Positions 6,388 to 13,529 of a stretch of DNA of 14,099 nt are shown here, in pieces. Position numbers and translations under genes: made by a program. The notes beneath the pieces were generated by a model. It was given only the letters and a program-made list of their open reading frames with translations, was not told where the DNA came from and did not search any database. The stretch covers positions 1 to 14,099 of the forward strand of contig JAQVOZ010000013.1 of assembly GCA_028702365.1 (NCBI GenBank), given 5' to 3'. The stretch comes from Candidatus Omnitrophota bacterium (lineage in GTDB: Bacteria > Omnitrophota > Gorgyraeia > Duberdicusellales > 4484-171). Each line of letters opens with the position of its first letter. Position 1 is the first letter of the stretch.

Positions 6388-7341
6388 TTATTCCTTAAAG
6401 ATACCCATTTTTCTGAATTTATCGTACCTTAGCTTAACAAGCGCATCTATATCTATGTTTGACAATTCTTTCAAGTTCTTAAGAATAGCTTCTTTCAAAT
6501 TTTTCCCCGTTATGTCATAATTCCTATGAGCGCCGCCTTCAGGCTCCTGAACAATTTCATCTATTATCCCCAAGTTTAACAAATCCGGAGCTGTGAGTTT
6601 CAGGACTTTTGCCGCTTCCTTTTTTTGAGCTGCATCTTTCCATAAAATAGCAGCGCACCCTTCCGGAGAAATGACCGAATAGTAAGCATATTCCATTATT
6701 AAAACCTTATCTCCTACTCCGATTCCTAAAGCTCCGCCCGAGCCGCCCTCGCCTATTACAACGACTACTATTGGGCTTCTTACGGAAAACATATCTCTTA
6801 TGTTTTCCGCAATAGCCAGGGCCTGGCCTCTTTCTTCAGCGCCTACGCCCGGATAAGCACCGGGCGTATCAACAAGACAAACTATAGGCAGTCCAAATCT
6901 TTCTCCAAGATGCATAAGCCTGATTGCCTTACGATACCCTTCAGGGTTTGCGCAGCCGAAACTTCTTATGATGTTTTCTTTTGTGTCTTTGCCTTTTTGA
7001 TGGCCGATTACAACAATTTTTCTGTCATCCAAAGTAGCAAGCCCGGAAACTATCGCCCGGTCTTCGCCAAAAAGCCTGTCGCCGCATAAAGGTATGAAAT
7101 CTTTCATTATAAGATTAATATAATCGAGGGTAGTTGGCCTTTTTGGATGACGGGCAATTTGGATTTTTTGCCAGGGGGATAAGTTAGAATAGATTCCCTT
7201 TTTAAGATTTTTTAATTTTTTCTCCAGATTATTTATTTCTGCAGATAAATCTACTTCTTTTTCTCCAGAGAACTTCCTTAGTTCTTCAATTTTTTTTTCC
7301 AGTTCGATAACCGGTTTTTCAAAATCCCAATTTTCTATCAT
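6388..7341 (-). CDS. accA: Acetyl-CoA carboxylase carboxyltransferase subunit alpha
   Basis: AccA joins AccD to transfer the carboxyl group from carboxybiotin to acetyl-CoA, giving malonyl-CoA for fatty acid synthesis in the cytoplasm. The 317 residues match the usual length of about 320. Visible family motifs are FGCANPEGYRKA (128-139), DTPGAYPGVGAEERGQ (158-173), the glycine-rich oxyanion region GEGGSGGALG (197-206) and SPEGCAAILW (225-234). The N-terminal helix (about 10-48) is also typical. The ATG has an AAAGG upstream. The gene follows the L,D-transpeptidase gene by 29 nt. The partner genes accD, accB and accC are not in the window. Confidence 0.97.
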   Translation of the reverse strand: MIENWDFEKPVIELEKKIEELRKFSGEKEVDLSAEINNLEKKLKNLKKGIYSNLSPWQKIQIARHPKRPTTLDYINLIMKDFIPLCGDRLFGEDRAIVSGLATLDDRKIVVIGHQKGKDTKENIIRSFGCANPEGYRKAIRLMHLGERFGLPIVCLVDTPGAYPGVGAEERGQALAIAENIRDMFSVRSPIVVVVIGEGGSGGALGIGVGDKVLIMEYAYYSVISPEGCAAILWKDAAQKKEAAKVLKLTAPDLLNLGIIDEIVQEPEGGAHRNYDITGKNLKEAILKNLKELSNIDIDALVKLRYDKFRKMGIFKE

Positions 7342-7370
7342 TTGTATCGCCTTTAGTTTATAGTTATTTA

Positions 7371-8171
7371 TTAATCTACAATGGTTACTTCGGTTCCCGC
7401 CGGCACTATGTTGTAGAGTTCCTCTACTTCATCGTTACGCATTCTGACACACCCAAGGGTCACCTGTTTGCCCAGTTCTTCCGGCATTGTTGTGCCGTGT
7501 ATTCCGTAACCTTTTGCTTCAATACCGAGCCAACGTGTGCCTAAGATATTATCCGGGCTGTTTGGAGGTACTACGGCGCCCGCCTTAAACCATGTAGGAT
7601 TAGGCTGTTTATTGACAATCTTAAAAACGCCTACTGGGGTTGAATTATTTTTCCCCGTAGAAACTACGTAAGTTTTGATTATCTCGTCGCCGACCTTCAG
7701 GAAAAGAAGGTTCTGAGATTTATCAACAACTATGGAAAATTTACAGGTAGCAATCTTTAATTCCTGCTCTGGCCTTATGACATCAGAGCTTAGATTGTTA
7801 GCTCTTTTAATAAGTTCTATTGTGGTATTATTTTCTTTGGCTATCTTTGCCAGGCTGTCGTTGGGTTTTACAACATATTTTTTTGCGCATTTATCTATTA
7901 TTGGAGAAAATATAATTTTTATATTTATATCTTCTATCTTTCTTTGTATCTCTTTAAGGCGCGCCGTGTCATCTATTTTTTCGCGGGCTTGCTCGTAAAG
8001 CTTCTTTGCCAGAAGTAAATCCCCGTTTAGAAACGCAGTGTCTGCTTCTTTTAAATAACCTTTCTGTAAACTTGATTGTGCGTCGCTGGAGCGCCTTCCT
8101 AAAATGAATAATGCAGCTAAAATTGCAACAATTACTACCGCCGCCATAACTATTATAAATTGTTTCTTCAT
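7371..8171 (-). CDS. LysM-containing L,D-transpeptidase (YkuD domain), membrane-anchored
   Basis: L,D-transpeptidases form 3-3 crosslinks in peptidoglycan or attach proteins to it, in the periplasm or outside the membrane. Residues 4-24 are a hydrophobic signal or anchor. A helical stretch at about 34-83 resembles a tetratricopeptide-like pair (FLNGDLLLAKKLYEQA). The LysM domain (about 97-140) has the pattern YVVKPNDSLAKIAKENNT. The YkuD domain (about 145-265) carries the catalytic motif with H225 in GIHGTT and C241 in LGCVRM. A near-ideal AAGGAGG lies 7 nt before the ATG. It follows the DUF212 gene by 47 nt and precedes accA. The set suggests cell-envelope growth. Confidence 0.95.
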   Translation of the reverse strand: MKKQFIIVMAAVVIVAILAALFILGRRSSDAQSSLQKGYLKEADTAFLNGDLLLAKKLYEQAREKIDDTARLKEIQRKIEDINIKIIFSPIIDKCAKKYVVKPNDSLAKIAKENNTTIELIKRANNLSSDVIRPEQELKIATCKFSIVVDKSQNLLFLKVGDEIIKTYVVSTGKNNSTPVGVFKIVNKQPNPTWFKAGAVVPPNSPDNILGTRWLGIEAKGYGIHGTTMPEELGKQVTLGCVRMRNDEVEELYNIVPAGTEVTIVD

Positions 8172-8218
8172 CTTGTATCCTCCTTAAACCTTGCTTCTAC
8201 AAGTTGTGCGTATCTTTT

Positions 8219-8668
8219 CTATTTATAGAATATTAAAGTTACGAGAATGCCTATAAGTGCGCCCGCAAAAACCTCTATGGGGGTGTGACCTGCCAATTCT
8301 TTTAAGCGGTCATCCTGAATCTTGCGCTTACTATGCAAATCATCCATAATTCTATTAAGAATACGTGCCTGTACGCCGATAGACCTTCGCCAGGTTTGGG
8401 CATCGAACATTGTCATCAGCGCAAAAAAACAGCTCATGGCAAAAAGAGGGGAAAAAAAACCCACCTCCTTGCCCAAAGAAGAAGCAAGGCCGACTACTGC
8501 TGCGCTATGGGCAGACGGCATGCCCCCGGTACGCAGAATCCAGTTAAAATTGAATTTCTTTTCCGTAACAAGGCCTATAATGACTTTTAAGCCCTGGGCT
8601 GTTAGCCAGCTTAAATTAGTAATCCAAAAGACTTTATTAACCCATATTCCCTGCCAGGTGTGCTCCAT
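8219..8668 (-). CDS. Divergent PAP2 / DUF212-family membrane protein
   Basis: The 149-residue integral membrane protein matches the divergent PAP2 (DUF212) family: GGMPSAHS at 48-55, MFDAQTWRRSIG at 87-98 and GHTPIEVFAGALIG at 127-140. About four hydrophobic segments are visible (around 16-33, 52-64, 70-87 and 131-147). PAP2 relatives remove phosphate from lipids, but the substrate of DUF212 proteins is not established, so a lipid phosphatase role is only suggested. The start is ATG and the stop TAG. No Shine-Dalgarno sequence precedes the start; a TATAAT lies only 8 nt upstream, so the mRNA may be nearly leaderless. It is the first gene of the run that continues with the L,D-transpeptidase and accA. 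Confidence 0.88.
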   Translation of the reverse strand: MEHTWQGIWVNKVFWITNLSWLTAQGLKVIIGLVTEKKFNFNWILRTGGMPSAHSAAVVGLASSLGKEVGFFSPLFAMSCFFALMTMFDAQTWRRSIGVQARILNRIMDDLHSKRKIQDDRLKELAGHTPIEVFAGALIGILVTLIFYK

Positions 8669-8676
8669 ATTTTATT

Positions 8677-8705
8677 ATTATAAAGATAAAAGGGTATTTG
8701 AGCAA
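8677..8705 (-). promoter_or_regulatory. Candidate sigma70-type promoter for the DUF212-ldt-accA run
   Basis: On the minus strand TTGCTC (8705-8700) is followed after exactly 17 nt by a perfect TATAAT (8682-8677). The ATG of the DUF212 gene begins 8 nt after the -10 box. This predicts a leaderless or very short leader, which agrees with the lack of a Shine-Dalgarno sequence there. The DNA is AT-rich, so chance matches are possible. Confidence 0.4.
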
Positions 8706-8711
8706 TAAAAA

Positions 8712-8756
8712 TTAAATTTTACAGTTTTTGCCTGCTACGTTGCGTGCACGCACCAT
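8712..8756 (-). CDS. Possible 14-residue leader ORF in the intergenic gap
   Basis: Within the 161-nt gap between the small anchored protein gene and the DUF212 gene, TAAGGAG (8773-8767) precedes an ATG by 10 nt. That ATG opens MVRARNVAGKNCKI and a TAA. The good ribosome-binding site is the only reason to list it. The peptide is very short and matches nothing I know. The rest of the gap (8669-8829) shows the promoter and a 12-bp palindrome and no other gene. Confidence 0.2.
   Translation of the reverse strand: MVRARNVAGKNCKI
8741..8752. repeat. Perfect 12-bp palindrome TGCGTGCACGCA
   Basis: TGCGTGCACGCA is identical to its reverse complement and is GC-rich in an otherwise AT-rich gap. It lies about 45 nt upstream of the candidate -35 box of the DUF212 promoter and inside the tiny ORF at 8712-8756. 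It could be an operator for a dimeric regulator such as the nearby PadR protein, but nothing shows binding. Confidence 0.4.
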
Positions 8757-8829
8757 TGAGGTTTTTCTCCTTAACAGTATTAATATTTAAAATTATCCTA
8801 TTTGGGCTTCAGTAGTGGCTGGTTTTAGA

Positions 8830-9261
8830 TTACTGTAATATAATGCCTTGGCTGTTGAGTTCTTCAACCCGGTGTATAGGAGGGCGCTTGCCAATCTTTG
8901 TAACTCCGACTTCGGGCTTTTCTAAAACAGGCTGGCTGGTGTTTGCGCCGGAAGCAGCGGTTGACGAGCCTGAAAATGCAGGTGTTTTTTCAGGGCTTAT
9001 GTTGGTAGTTATTATTTTGTTTTCTACGGGGGCTGTTTTTTTTACGGAATTAGTTTTTTTAATAAAGGCGACTGCTGGTTTGTTTTCTGAAGATAAAACC
9101 GGCTCGGACTGTTTAGTTAATATTTCCTGCTGTTTGGCGGAAAATTGTTGTATATTTTCTTGCGTGGGGATAGATTGGCCAATATTGGTTTTTCTATTGA
9201 TAAAAATCAAAATAAATATCGTGGCAAGAACAAAAATTACATAGAAAACTTTTTGCTTCAT
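8830..9261 (-). CDS. Small membrane-anchored Pro/Ser/Thr-rich protein of the pilin operon (unknown function)
   Basis: I do not recognise a family for this 143-residue protein. Residues 5-21 form one membrane helix close to the N-terminus. The rest (about 22-115) is low-complexity, rich in Ser, Thr, Lys, Pro and Gln, and probably extends into the periplasm. A conserved-looking tail follows (about 116-143) with KIGKRPPIHRVEELNSQGIILQ-type charge and hydrophobic pattern. The topology, one helix plus a flexible linker, resembles GspC or PilP/PilO-type alignment components, but the globular domain of those proteins is absent. It starts 3 nt after the stop of the PilX-like gene, with GGAGG inside the end of that gene, so it belongs to the same transcript. 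Confidence 0.7.
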   Translation of the reverse strand: MKQKVFYVIFVLATIFILIFINRKTNIGQSIPTQENIQQFSAKQQEILTKQSEPVLSSENKPAVAFIKKTNSVKKTAPVENKIITTNISPEKTPAFSGSSTAASGANTSQPVLEKPEVGVTKIGKRPPIHRVEELNSQGIILQ

Positions 9262-9264
9262 ATT

Positions 9265-10587
9265 TTAATCTTCCTCCCAGGATAAAGTAGTATAGTCTCC
9301 CGTGTTAGGCATAAAAGGCGGTGGATTATTTACAAATCTTGAGTCATGTATATAATCTTTATCATATCCGCTAACTTTAGTTGAACCCCTGAAGGTGCCT
9401 ACGGGACCTCTCTTATCCTGGATTACTCCTCCGTAAAGCGTTAAAGTTCCTTTCATATAATCATCCCAGTTCTCCATCATAAAAGAACTGTTTAAAGCCA
9501 TAATAGCGCCATCTATTTCCAGGTCTGCAGGCGCAATGTCATCAATCACCACATCTGCCTCAGAAATGATACCAAGGCCGTCATCAGAAGTGCCGTCTCT
9601 TGGGTCATCAGCGTAAACTATATTATCAGGAATGATAACGTCCTGGCTTGCGCCTACCGTCACTCTGCCGTTTAAGGTGCCGTAAACAGTCAAAGTTCCA
9701 TTATTGACAAATATAGCTCCGTTTGTGGGCATGCTTAACGTGCAACTGCTGTGGCAACCGCTTTTGCGCTGGTTTCTCACACTGATAGTTCCGTCGCTGT
9801 TAAATATTACCCTGCTGGCTCCTGTTAAATAAAGCCCCCCGGCACTTGCGGCTGCGGAACGCAACGCCAAAGCATTTTCCGGCATATCAATATGGACTAC
9901 GCCAAGGTCTATCCCTTGTTGAAAATCAGGAATATCGTTCGGAGGGTTACTTATAAGGCTCGGTAAGTTGTTGGAGGTTATATTGCTACCATTATTATAA
10001 AAATTTATATAAGGGTCTACTGATTGCGCTTTAGCTTCGAATACAGGGTTTCCGGCAATATTGTAATGGGTATTGGAGTGCGTTGGGCCACTTAAGTTAT
10101 CTCGCGACCAGAACCATACGTTTTGGCAATTACCCCACTGGTCGCAATAAGTTTCCGAATTGGTCCACCAGAGATAGCCTCCAAAATTATCTACCTTAAG
10201 ATAATTTGATAAAACCCTACTTACGTTGTCGAAGGTCCCGGTAGAAGTTACTTTATATTTTCTAACCAGCTGGTTTCCTACTACAGGGCCGAGGTCATCT
10301 ATGGCAACGCTGTAAGTACCTCCGCCTACGTTTTGAATATCTCCCCAGGGATCGACCGAATCATATGTTGGGGCCTGCTCCTGACTCCTTAACCAGAGTA
10401 GACCATGGTCAAGCCCTGCTTCAGCAAGGTTAAACGCAGCGGTTTGTTTCTTAAAAATATCCGCGACAATAGCCTGATTTAAGCTTGCAGTAATAAATGC
10501 TGCGGCATAAACAAGCAAAGCGATTATCACAACTAAAACAAGTATAAGGGTTGAGCCTTTTTTAGATTTTACTTTCATTTTACACAT
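9265..10587 (-). CDS. PilX-like pilus assembly / surface protein with prepilin-type N-terminus
   Basis: The 440-residue protein begins with a basic leader (MCKMKVKSKKG) and a hydrophobic helix (12-35) with a predicted cleavage after G11. Position +5 is leucine, not the glutamate of major pilins, as is common in PilX/GspK-type proteins. The region 36-110 is the PilX-like head. The rest is rich in Asn, Gly, Asp and beta-forming repeats (for example IFVNNGTLTVYGTLNGRVTV near 290-310) and looks like the DUF4900-type beta-solenoid found in such proteins; that match is from memory. It probably sits at or near the fibre tip and is exposed outside the cell. GAGGA lies about 9 nt before the ATG, and the preceding gene ends 1 nt upstream. 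Confidence 0.8.
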   Translation of the reverse strand: MCKMKVKSKKGSTLILVLVVIIALLVYAAAFITASLNQAIVADIFKKQTAAFNLAEAGLDHGLLWLRSQEQAPTYDSVDPWGDIQNVGGGTYSVAIDDLGPVVGNQLVRKYKVTSTGTFDNVSRVLSNYLKVDNFGGYLWWTNSETYCDQWGNCQNVWFWSRDNLSGPTHSNTHYNIAGNPVFEAKAQSVDPYINFYNNGSNITSNNLPSLISNPPNDIPDFQQGIDLGVVHIDMPENALALRSAAASAGGLYLTGASRVIFNSDGTISVRNQRKSGCHSSCTLSMPTNGAIFVNNGTLTVYGTLNGRVTVGASQDVIIPDNIVYADDPRDGTSDDGLGIISEADVVIDDIAPADLEIDGAIMALNSSFMMENWDDYMKGTLTLYGGVIQDKRGPVGTFRGSTKVSGYDKDYIHDSRFVNNPPPFMPNTGDYTTLSWEED

Positions 10588-10588
10588 C

Positions 10589-11242
10589 TTATCTATTCCT
10601 CATTTTTACAAGAAGCTGGACGCTATCGCTTAATAATCTTCCTTTTTTATCCGCCTTTTGCACAGTAATATCTATCCGCAACATATCTTCCGGAAACGGG
10701 TCCGGAGGGGACGTCCTTGAAAATTGCAGGCTGATGACATTGCGCGCAAGCACGCTGGATTGGCCTAAGCTACTCCTCCTTATTATTTCCCCATTTGCGT
10801 TCAACTCATAAGTGATAACTTCAGCTGACCACTCTATGGCAGGTGTCAACTCATCCCAGTCTATAACTACTCCGTTGGCATCTCTGTTCGGCAAATGGAA
10901 ATTCAGCGATGCAGATGTGGCTCCGCTTGCTAAATCTGTTTGCGCGGGCGCTGTATATTTCAATTCTTTTTCCATTGCTGTTAATGCCTTTATAATTTCG
11001 CGGCGCAATTCAGCCTCAGCATCACCCATAAACCACGAACTGATGCCGGTATTTAATACGGTAAAGGTCATGCCTACCAATATGGAAAAAACAGCTGCCG
11101 CGACAAGAGCTTCTATCAGCGTAAATGCGCCATAAGAACCATGCTTAGCGCGGCCCTTGCGCCTAAAACTTAATTTCGCTGCACCAGGGCAACGCTGAGC
11201 GACGAGACTTGCTTCTTTTTTTAGCAAAGCTGTAAAAACCAC
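10589..11242 (-). CDS. Type II/IV prepilin-like protein (PulJ/PilW-like minor pseudopilin), long leader
   Basis: The 217-residue protein has the prepilin N-methylation signature FTLIEALVAAAVFSILVG (40-57) with the usual glutamate at mature +5 (E44). The globular part (about 65-217) is of the PulJ/PilW kind: charged helix KALTAMEKELKY, then beta-rich sequence ending ADKKGRLLSDSVQLLVKMRNR. The leader is unusual: 39 residues, rich in Arg and Lys, where 5-20 is normal, and the residue before the cleavage point is alanine (GA/FTLIE) instead of glycine. The start is GTG, with AGGA 8 nt upstream; no later start codon exists before the signature. It starts 3 nt after the stop of the preceding prepilin gene. 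The protein is expected to form part of the pseudopilus tip complex with its neighbours. Confidence 0.85.
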   Translation of the reverse strand: MVFTALLKKEASLVAQRCPGAAKLSFRRKGRAKHGSYGAFTLIEALVAAAVFSILVGMTFTVLNTGISSWFMGDAEAELRREIIKALTAMEKELKYTAPAQTDLASGATSASLNFHLPNRDANGVVIDWDELTPAIEWSAEVITYELNANGEIIRRSSLGQSSVLARNVISLQFSRTSPPDPFPEDMLRIDITVQKADKKGRLLSDSVQLLVKMRNR

Positions 11243-11245
11243 TTT

Positions 11246-11707
11246 TTATTTCCTGTTAACTATTCTGGTTGTTAATTGTGCCGGTGAATCTATTATGCCG
11301 TTGTTATTAAAGTCTTCGCCAGCGTCAAGAGTGCCATTTAAATTTGTATCTTCTCCTATAACCCTGTTTCTCTGCCTCCAGCACACACTCACGGTTACCT
11401 CTAAAAATTCCGGATTGTCATTGTTTATATACACTGTACCCATACTTTCCGGTATGTCGTTTACTACAAAATTAAGGCCGTTATAATTGCCTACAAGGTC
11501 CTTAAAAATACTACTGCGCATTTCTTCAATTATTCCTTGCGCGGCAGTAGTAGCAATGTTTATATTTTTAATAGTATCAATCAATATGAAACAATTGATA
11601 TAAGTGATTAATGTGGTACTTATAACTAATACTAATATAATTATCCCCAACAATACTTCTGCGAGGCTAAAGCTTTTTACAAAGAAAACCCGTTGTTTTG
11701 CCTTCAT
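11246..11707 (-). CDS. Minor prepilin (PilV/GspI-like) with EF-hand-type calcium loop
   Basis: The 153-residue protein starts with a basic leader (MKAKQRVFFVKS) and a prepilin helix, FSLAEVLLGIIILVLVIS (13-30), with E17 at mature +5. The residue before the expected cleavage is serine, not glycine. Near the C-terminus lie two consecutive calcium-loop motifs: DTNLNGTLDAGE (120-131), a complete 12-residue EF-hand-type loop with ligands at 1, 3, 5, 9 and 12, and DFNNNGIID (132-140), whose 12th residue is alanine. Calcium stabilises some pseudopilins, so a structural role is likely. The gene is first in the operon with the GTG-start prepilin, the PilX-like protein and the small anchored protein. 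A promoter candidate lies about 60 nt upstream. The ATG has only a weak GAAAGAG as ribosome-binding site. Confidence 0.85.
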   Translation of the reverse strand: MKAKQRVFFVKSFSLAEVLLGIIILVLVISTTLITYINCFILIDTIKNINIATTAAQGIIEEMRSSIFKDLVGNYNGLNFVVNDIPESMGTVYINNDNPEFLEVTVSVCWRQRNRVIGEDTNLNGTLDAGEDFNNNGIIDSPAQLTTRIVNRK

Positions 11708-11765
11708 GCTCTTTCTTAATTTTTACTAATATGTTTGGCAGGAAAGTTTACATAACCCCTTATAA

Positions 11766-11794
11766 ATTATAGAATATTTTACACCAATATACAA
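11766..11794 (-). promoter_or_regulatory. Candidate sigma70-type promoter of the pilin operon
   Basis: TTGTAT (11794-11789) and a perfect TATAAT (11771-11766) are separated by exactly 17 nt on the minus strand. Transcription would begin near 11759, leaving about 50 nt of leader before the ATG at 11707. The spacing and -10 box are the same as in the candidate before the DUF212 gene. Confidence 0.45.
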
Positions 11795-11831
11795 CCGTAA
11801 AATCCCGCTATTCTTAAGCGGAATTACGGTT
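11793..11831 (-). terminator. Imperfect hairpin downstream of comM, possible terminator
   Basis: AACCGTAA (11793-11800) pairs with TTACGGTT (11824-11831), with an inner stem CCGCT (11805-11809) and AGCGG (11817-11821) and a 7-nt loop. It begins 28 nt after the comM TAG. No clear T-run follows on the minus strand, so its efficiency as an intrinsic terminator is doubtful. It touches the -35 box of the pilin operon promoter, so it could also affect that promoter. Confidence 0.4.
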
Positions 11832-11859
11832 ATGGAGATTTGCACTTTTGCAGCCGAAG

Positions 11860-13389
11860 CTAAACCCATAAATTCTTATCCAAAGACCTGTATTGGATGG
11901 CTTCGGAGATATCCTCTGCCAGAATATCGCTTCTTCCTGCAAGGTCAGCGATTGACCTTGAAACCTTAAGTATTTTGTCATAGGCTCTTGCGCTAAAACC
12001 AAAATGCGAAATTGCCATTTTAAGCAGTTCTTGGGCATCTTTTTTAAGACTGCAGAATTTACGTAATTGCTTGTGGTTCATCTGGGAATTGAAAAATATT
12101 TTTTCATCCCTGAATCTTTCTGCCTGGATAAGGCGCGCGTTTTCCACTCTTTCTTTTATCGAGCAGGAATTTTCCGCCGTAAAATCGTTGGATATTAAAT
12201 CTTCCGTATTAATCGCTGCCAATTCCAAATGGATATCTATCCTGTCTAAGAGCGGGCCTGAAATTTTATTTCTGTATTTTTGTATCTGGTAGCTTGTGCA
12301 ATGGCAGCTTTTTTCCGAGGAACCGAAGTATCCGCACGGGCAGGGGTTCATTGCTGCTGCAAATAAAAAGCGGGAGGGGAATTTCAGGCGCTTAGCCGCC
12401 CTCGATATGCTGATAGACCCGTCTTCGAGCGGCTGGCGGAGGGCTTCCAGGGCATCTCTGCTAAATTCCGGCAATTCATCCAGGAAAAGCACTCCGTTAT
12501 GAGAAAGGGTTATCTCTCCGGGCTTTATATTTGTACCGCCTCCGACCAATGCGATGCTTGAAGATGTATGGTGAGGCGACCTGAAAGGGCGCGCCTTTAC
12601 CACAGGTTGCGTTTTGTCCAGAAGGCCTGCCACACTATAAATTTTAGTGACCTCTAAACTTTCCTCAAATGCCAGATCCGGCAAAATCGTCGGCAGCCTT
12701 CGGGCGAGCATTGTTTTGCCAACACCTGGAGCGCCAAGCAAAAGGGCGTTATGCATGCCGGCTGCTACGACTCCGAGAGCCCGTTTGGCAAAAGACTGGC
12801 CTTTGACTTCGGAAAAATCAACTTCATATTGACAGTTCCCGGAAATTAAGTCGGCCGTATCCGGCTTAAAAGGCTTTTTTTCTATCAGGCCGCAGAGAAA
12901 AGATACGGCCTCACTCAGGCTTTTTACAGGATATACCTCTAAACCAGAAACCAGCGCTGCTTCGCTGGCATTTTCTAAAGGAACAATAATTTTTTTGTTT
13001 TTTTCCTTTGCATATAACGCCATAGGAAATACGCCGCTTACAGGTTTGATTATACCTTCCAAAGAGAGTTCACCGATTAAAAAAAAGGAAGACGCATCCA
13101 TGTGCGCCTGGGCGGATGAAGAAATAATGCCAAGGGCAATAGCCAAATCAAAATGTGTTCCTTCTTTTTTAATGTTGGCGGGCGCGAGGTTTATGGTTAT
13201 TTTTTGGGAAGGGAATTCGAAGCCGCTATTCTTGATACTCGAACGTACCCTGTCTCTGCTTTCACGCACAGAGGTATCACAAAGCCCGACTAAAGAAACT
13301 GCCGGGAGCCCCCTTTGAACATCAACTTCAATGCAGACAGGGTAAACATCCAGGCCAAAATTGCCTAAAGAAGTTGTTTTAGAAACCAC
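11860..13389 (-). CDS. comM: ComM-type YifB family Mg-chelatase-like AAA+ ATPase
   Basis: ComM is a hexameric AAA+ helicase that promotes branch migration during natural transformation in studied bacteria. The 509 residues match the family. The N-terminal ComM/ChlI domain (about 20-140) has the pattern LVGLCDTSVRESRDRVRSSI (33-52). The AAA+ core has Walker A GAPGVGKT (219-226), Walker B LFLDELPEF (301-309), NPCPCGYFG (348-356) with a four-cysteine set (C350, C352, C362, C364) and the arginine-finger region LLDRIDIH (380-387). The C-terminal helical domain ends the protein. The start is GTG, with AAAGGA 8 nt upstream. The stop is TAG. Its place beside pilin and PilZ genes fits a link to DNA uptake, although comM is widespread outside competence loci too. 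Confidence 0.95.
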   Translation of the reverse strand: MVSKTTSLGNFGLDVYPVCIEVDVQRGLPAVSLVGLCDTSVRESRDRVRSSIKNSGFEFPSQKITINLAPANIKKEGTHFDLAIALGIISSSAQAHMDASSFFLIGELSLEGIIKPVSGVFPMALYAKEKNKKIIVPLENASEAALVSGLEVYPVKSLSEAVSFLCGLIEKKPFKPDTADLISGNCQYEVDFSEVKGQSFAKRALGVVAAGMHNALLLGAPGVGKTMLARRLPTILPDLAFEESLEVTKIYSVAGLLDKTQPVVKARPFRSPHHTSSSIALVGGGTNIKPGEITLSHNGVLFLDELPEFSRDALEALRQPLEDGSISISRAAKRLKFPSRFLFAAAMNPCPCGYFGSSEKSCHCTSYQIQKYRNKISGPLLDRIDIHLELAAINTEDLISNDFTAENSCSIKERVENARLIQAERFRDEKIFFNSQMNHKQLRKFCSLKKDAQELLKMAISHFGFSARAYDKILKVSRSIADLAGRSDILAEDISEAIQYRSLDKNLWV

Positions 13390-13422
13390 TTTTCATTTCC
13401 TTTGCCAATTAAGATAATGCCA

Positions 13423-13457
13423 TTAAAAACTGCTCTGCTAAAAAATTCAGTTTTTAA
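13423..13457. repeat. 10-bp inverted repeat upstream of comM
   Basis: TTAAAAACTG (13423-13432) and CAGTTTTTAA (13448-13457) are perfect inverted repeats separated by 15 nt, within the 140-nt gap between the comM start and the PilZ terminator. It may be an operator or a leader hairpin for comM. No convincing promoter pair was found around it. Confidence 0.5.
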
Positions 13458-13485
13458 AGTATTTATTGCGTAATTGTAAAGGCAG

Positions 13486-13511
13486 TAAAAGCCAAAGCTA
13501 AAGCTTTGGCT
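13486..13511 (-). terminator. Rho-independent terminator after the PilZ gene
   Basis: On the minus strand AGCCAAAGC, loop TTTA and GCTTTGGCT form a perfect 9-bp stem (13511-13490), directly followed by TTTTAC. It starts about 19 nt after the PilZ stop codon. Stem, tight loop and T-run are all present, though the run is short. Confidence 0.75.
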
Positions 13512-13529
13512 CAAGCGGCCGATAGCGTG

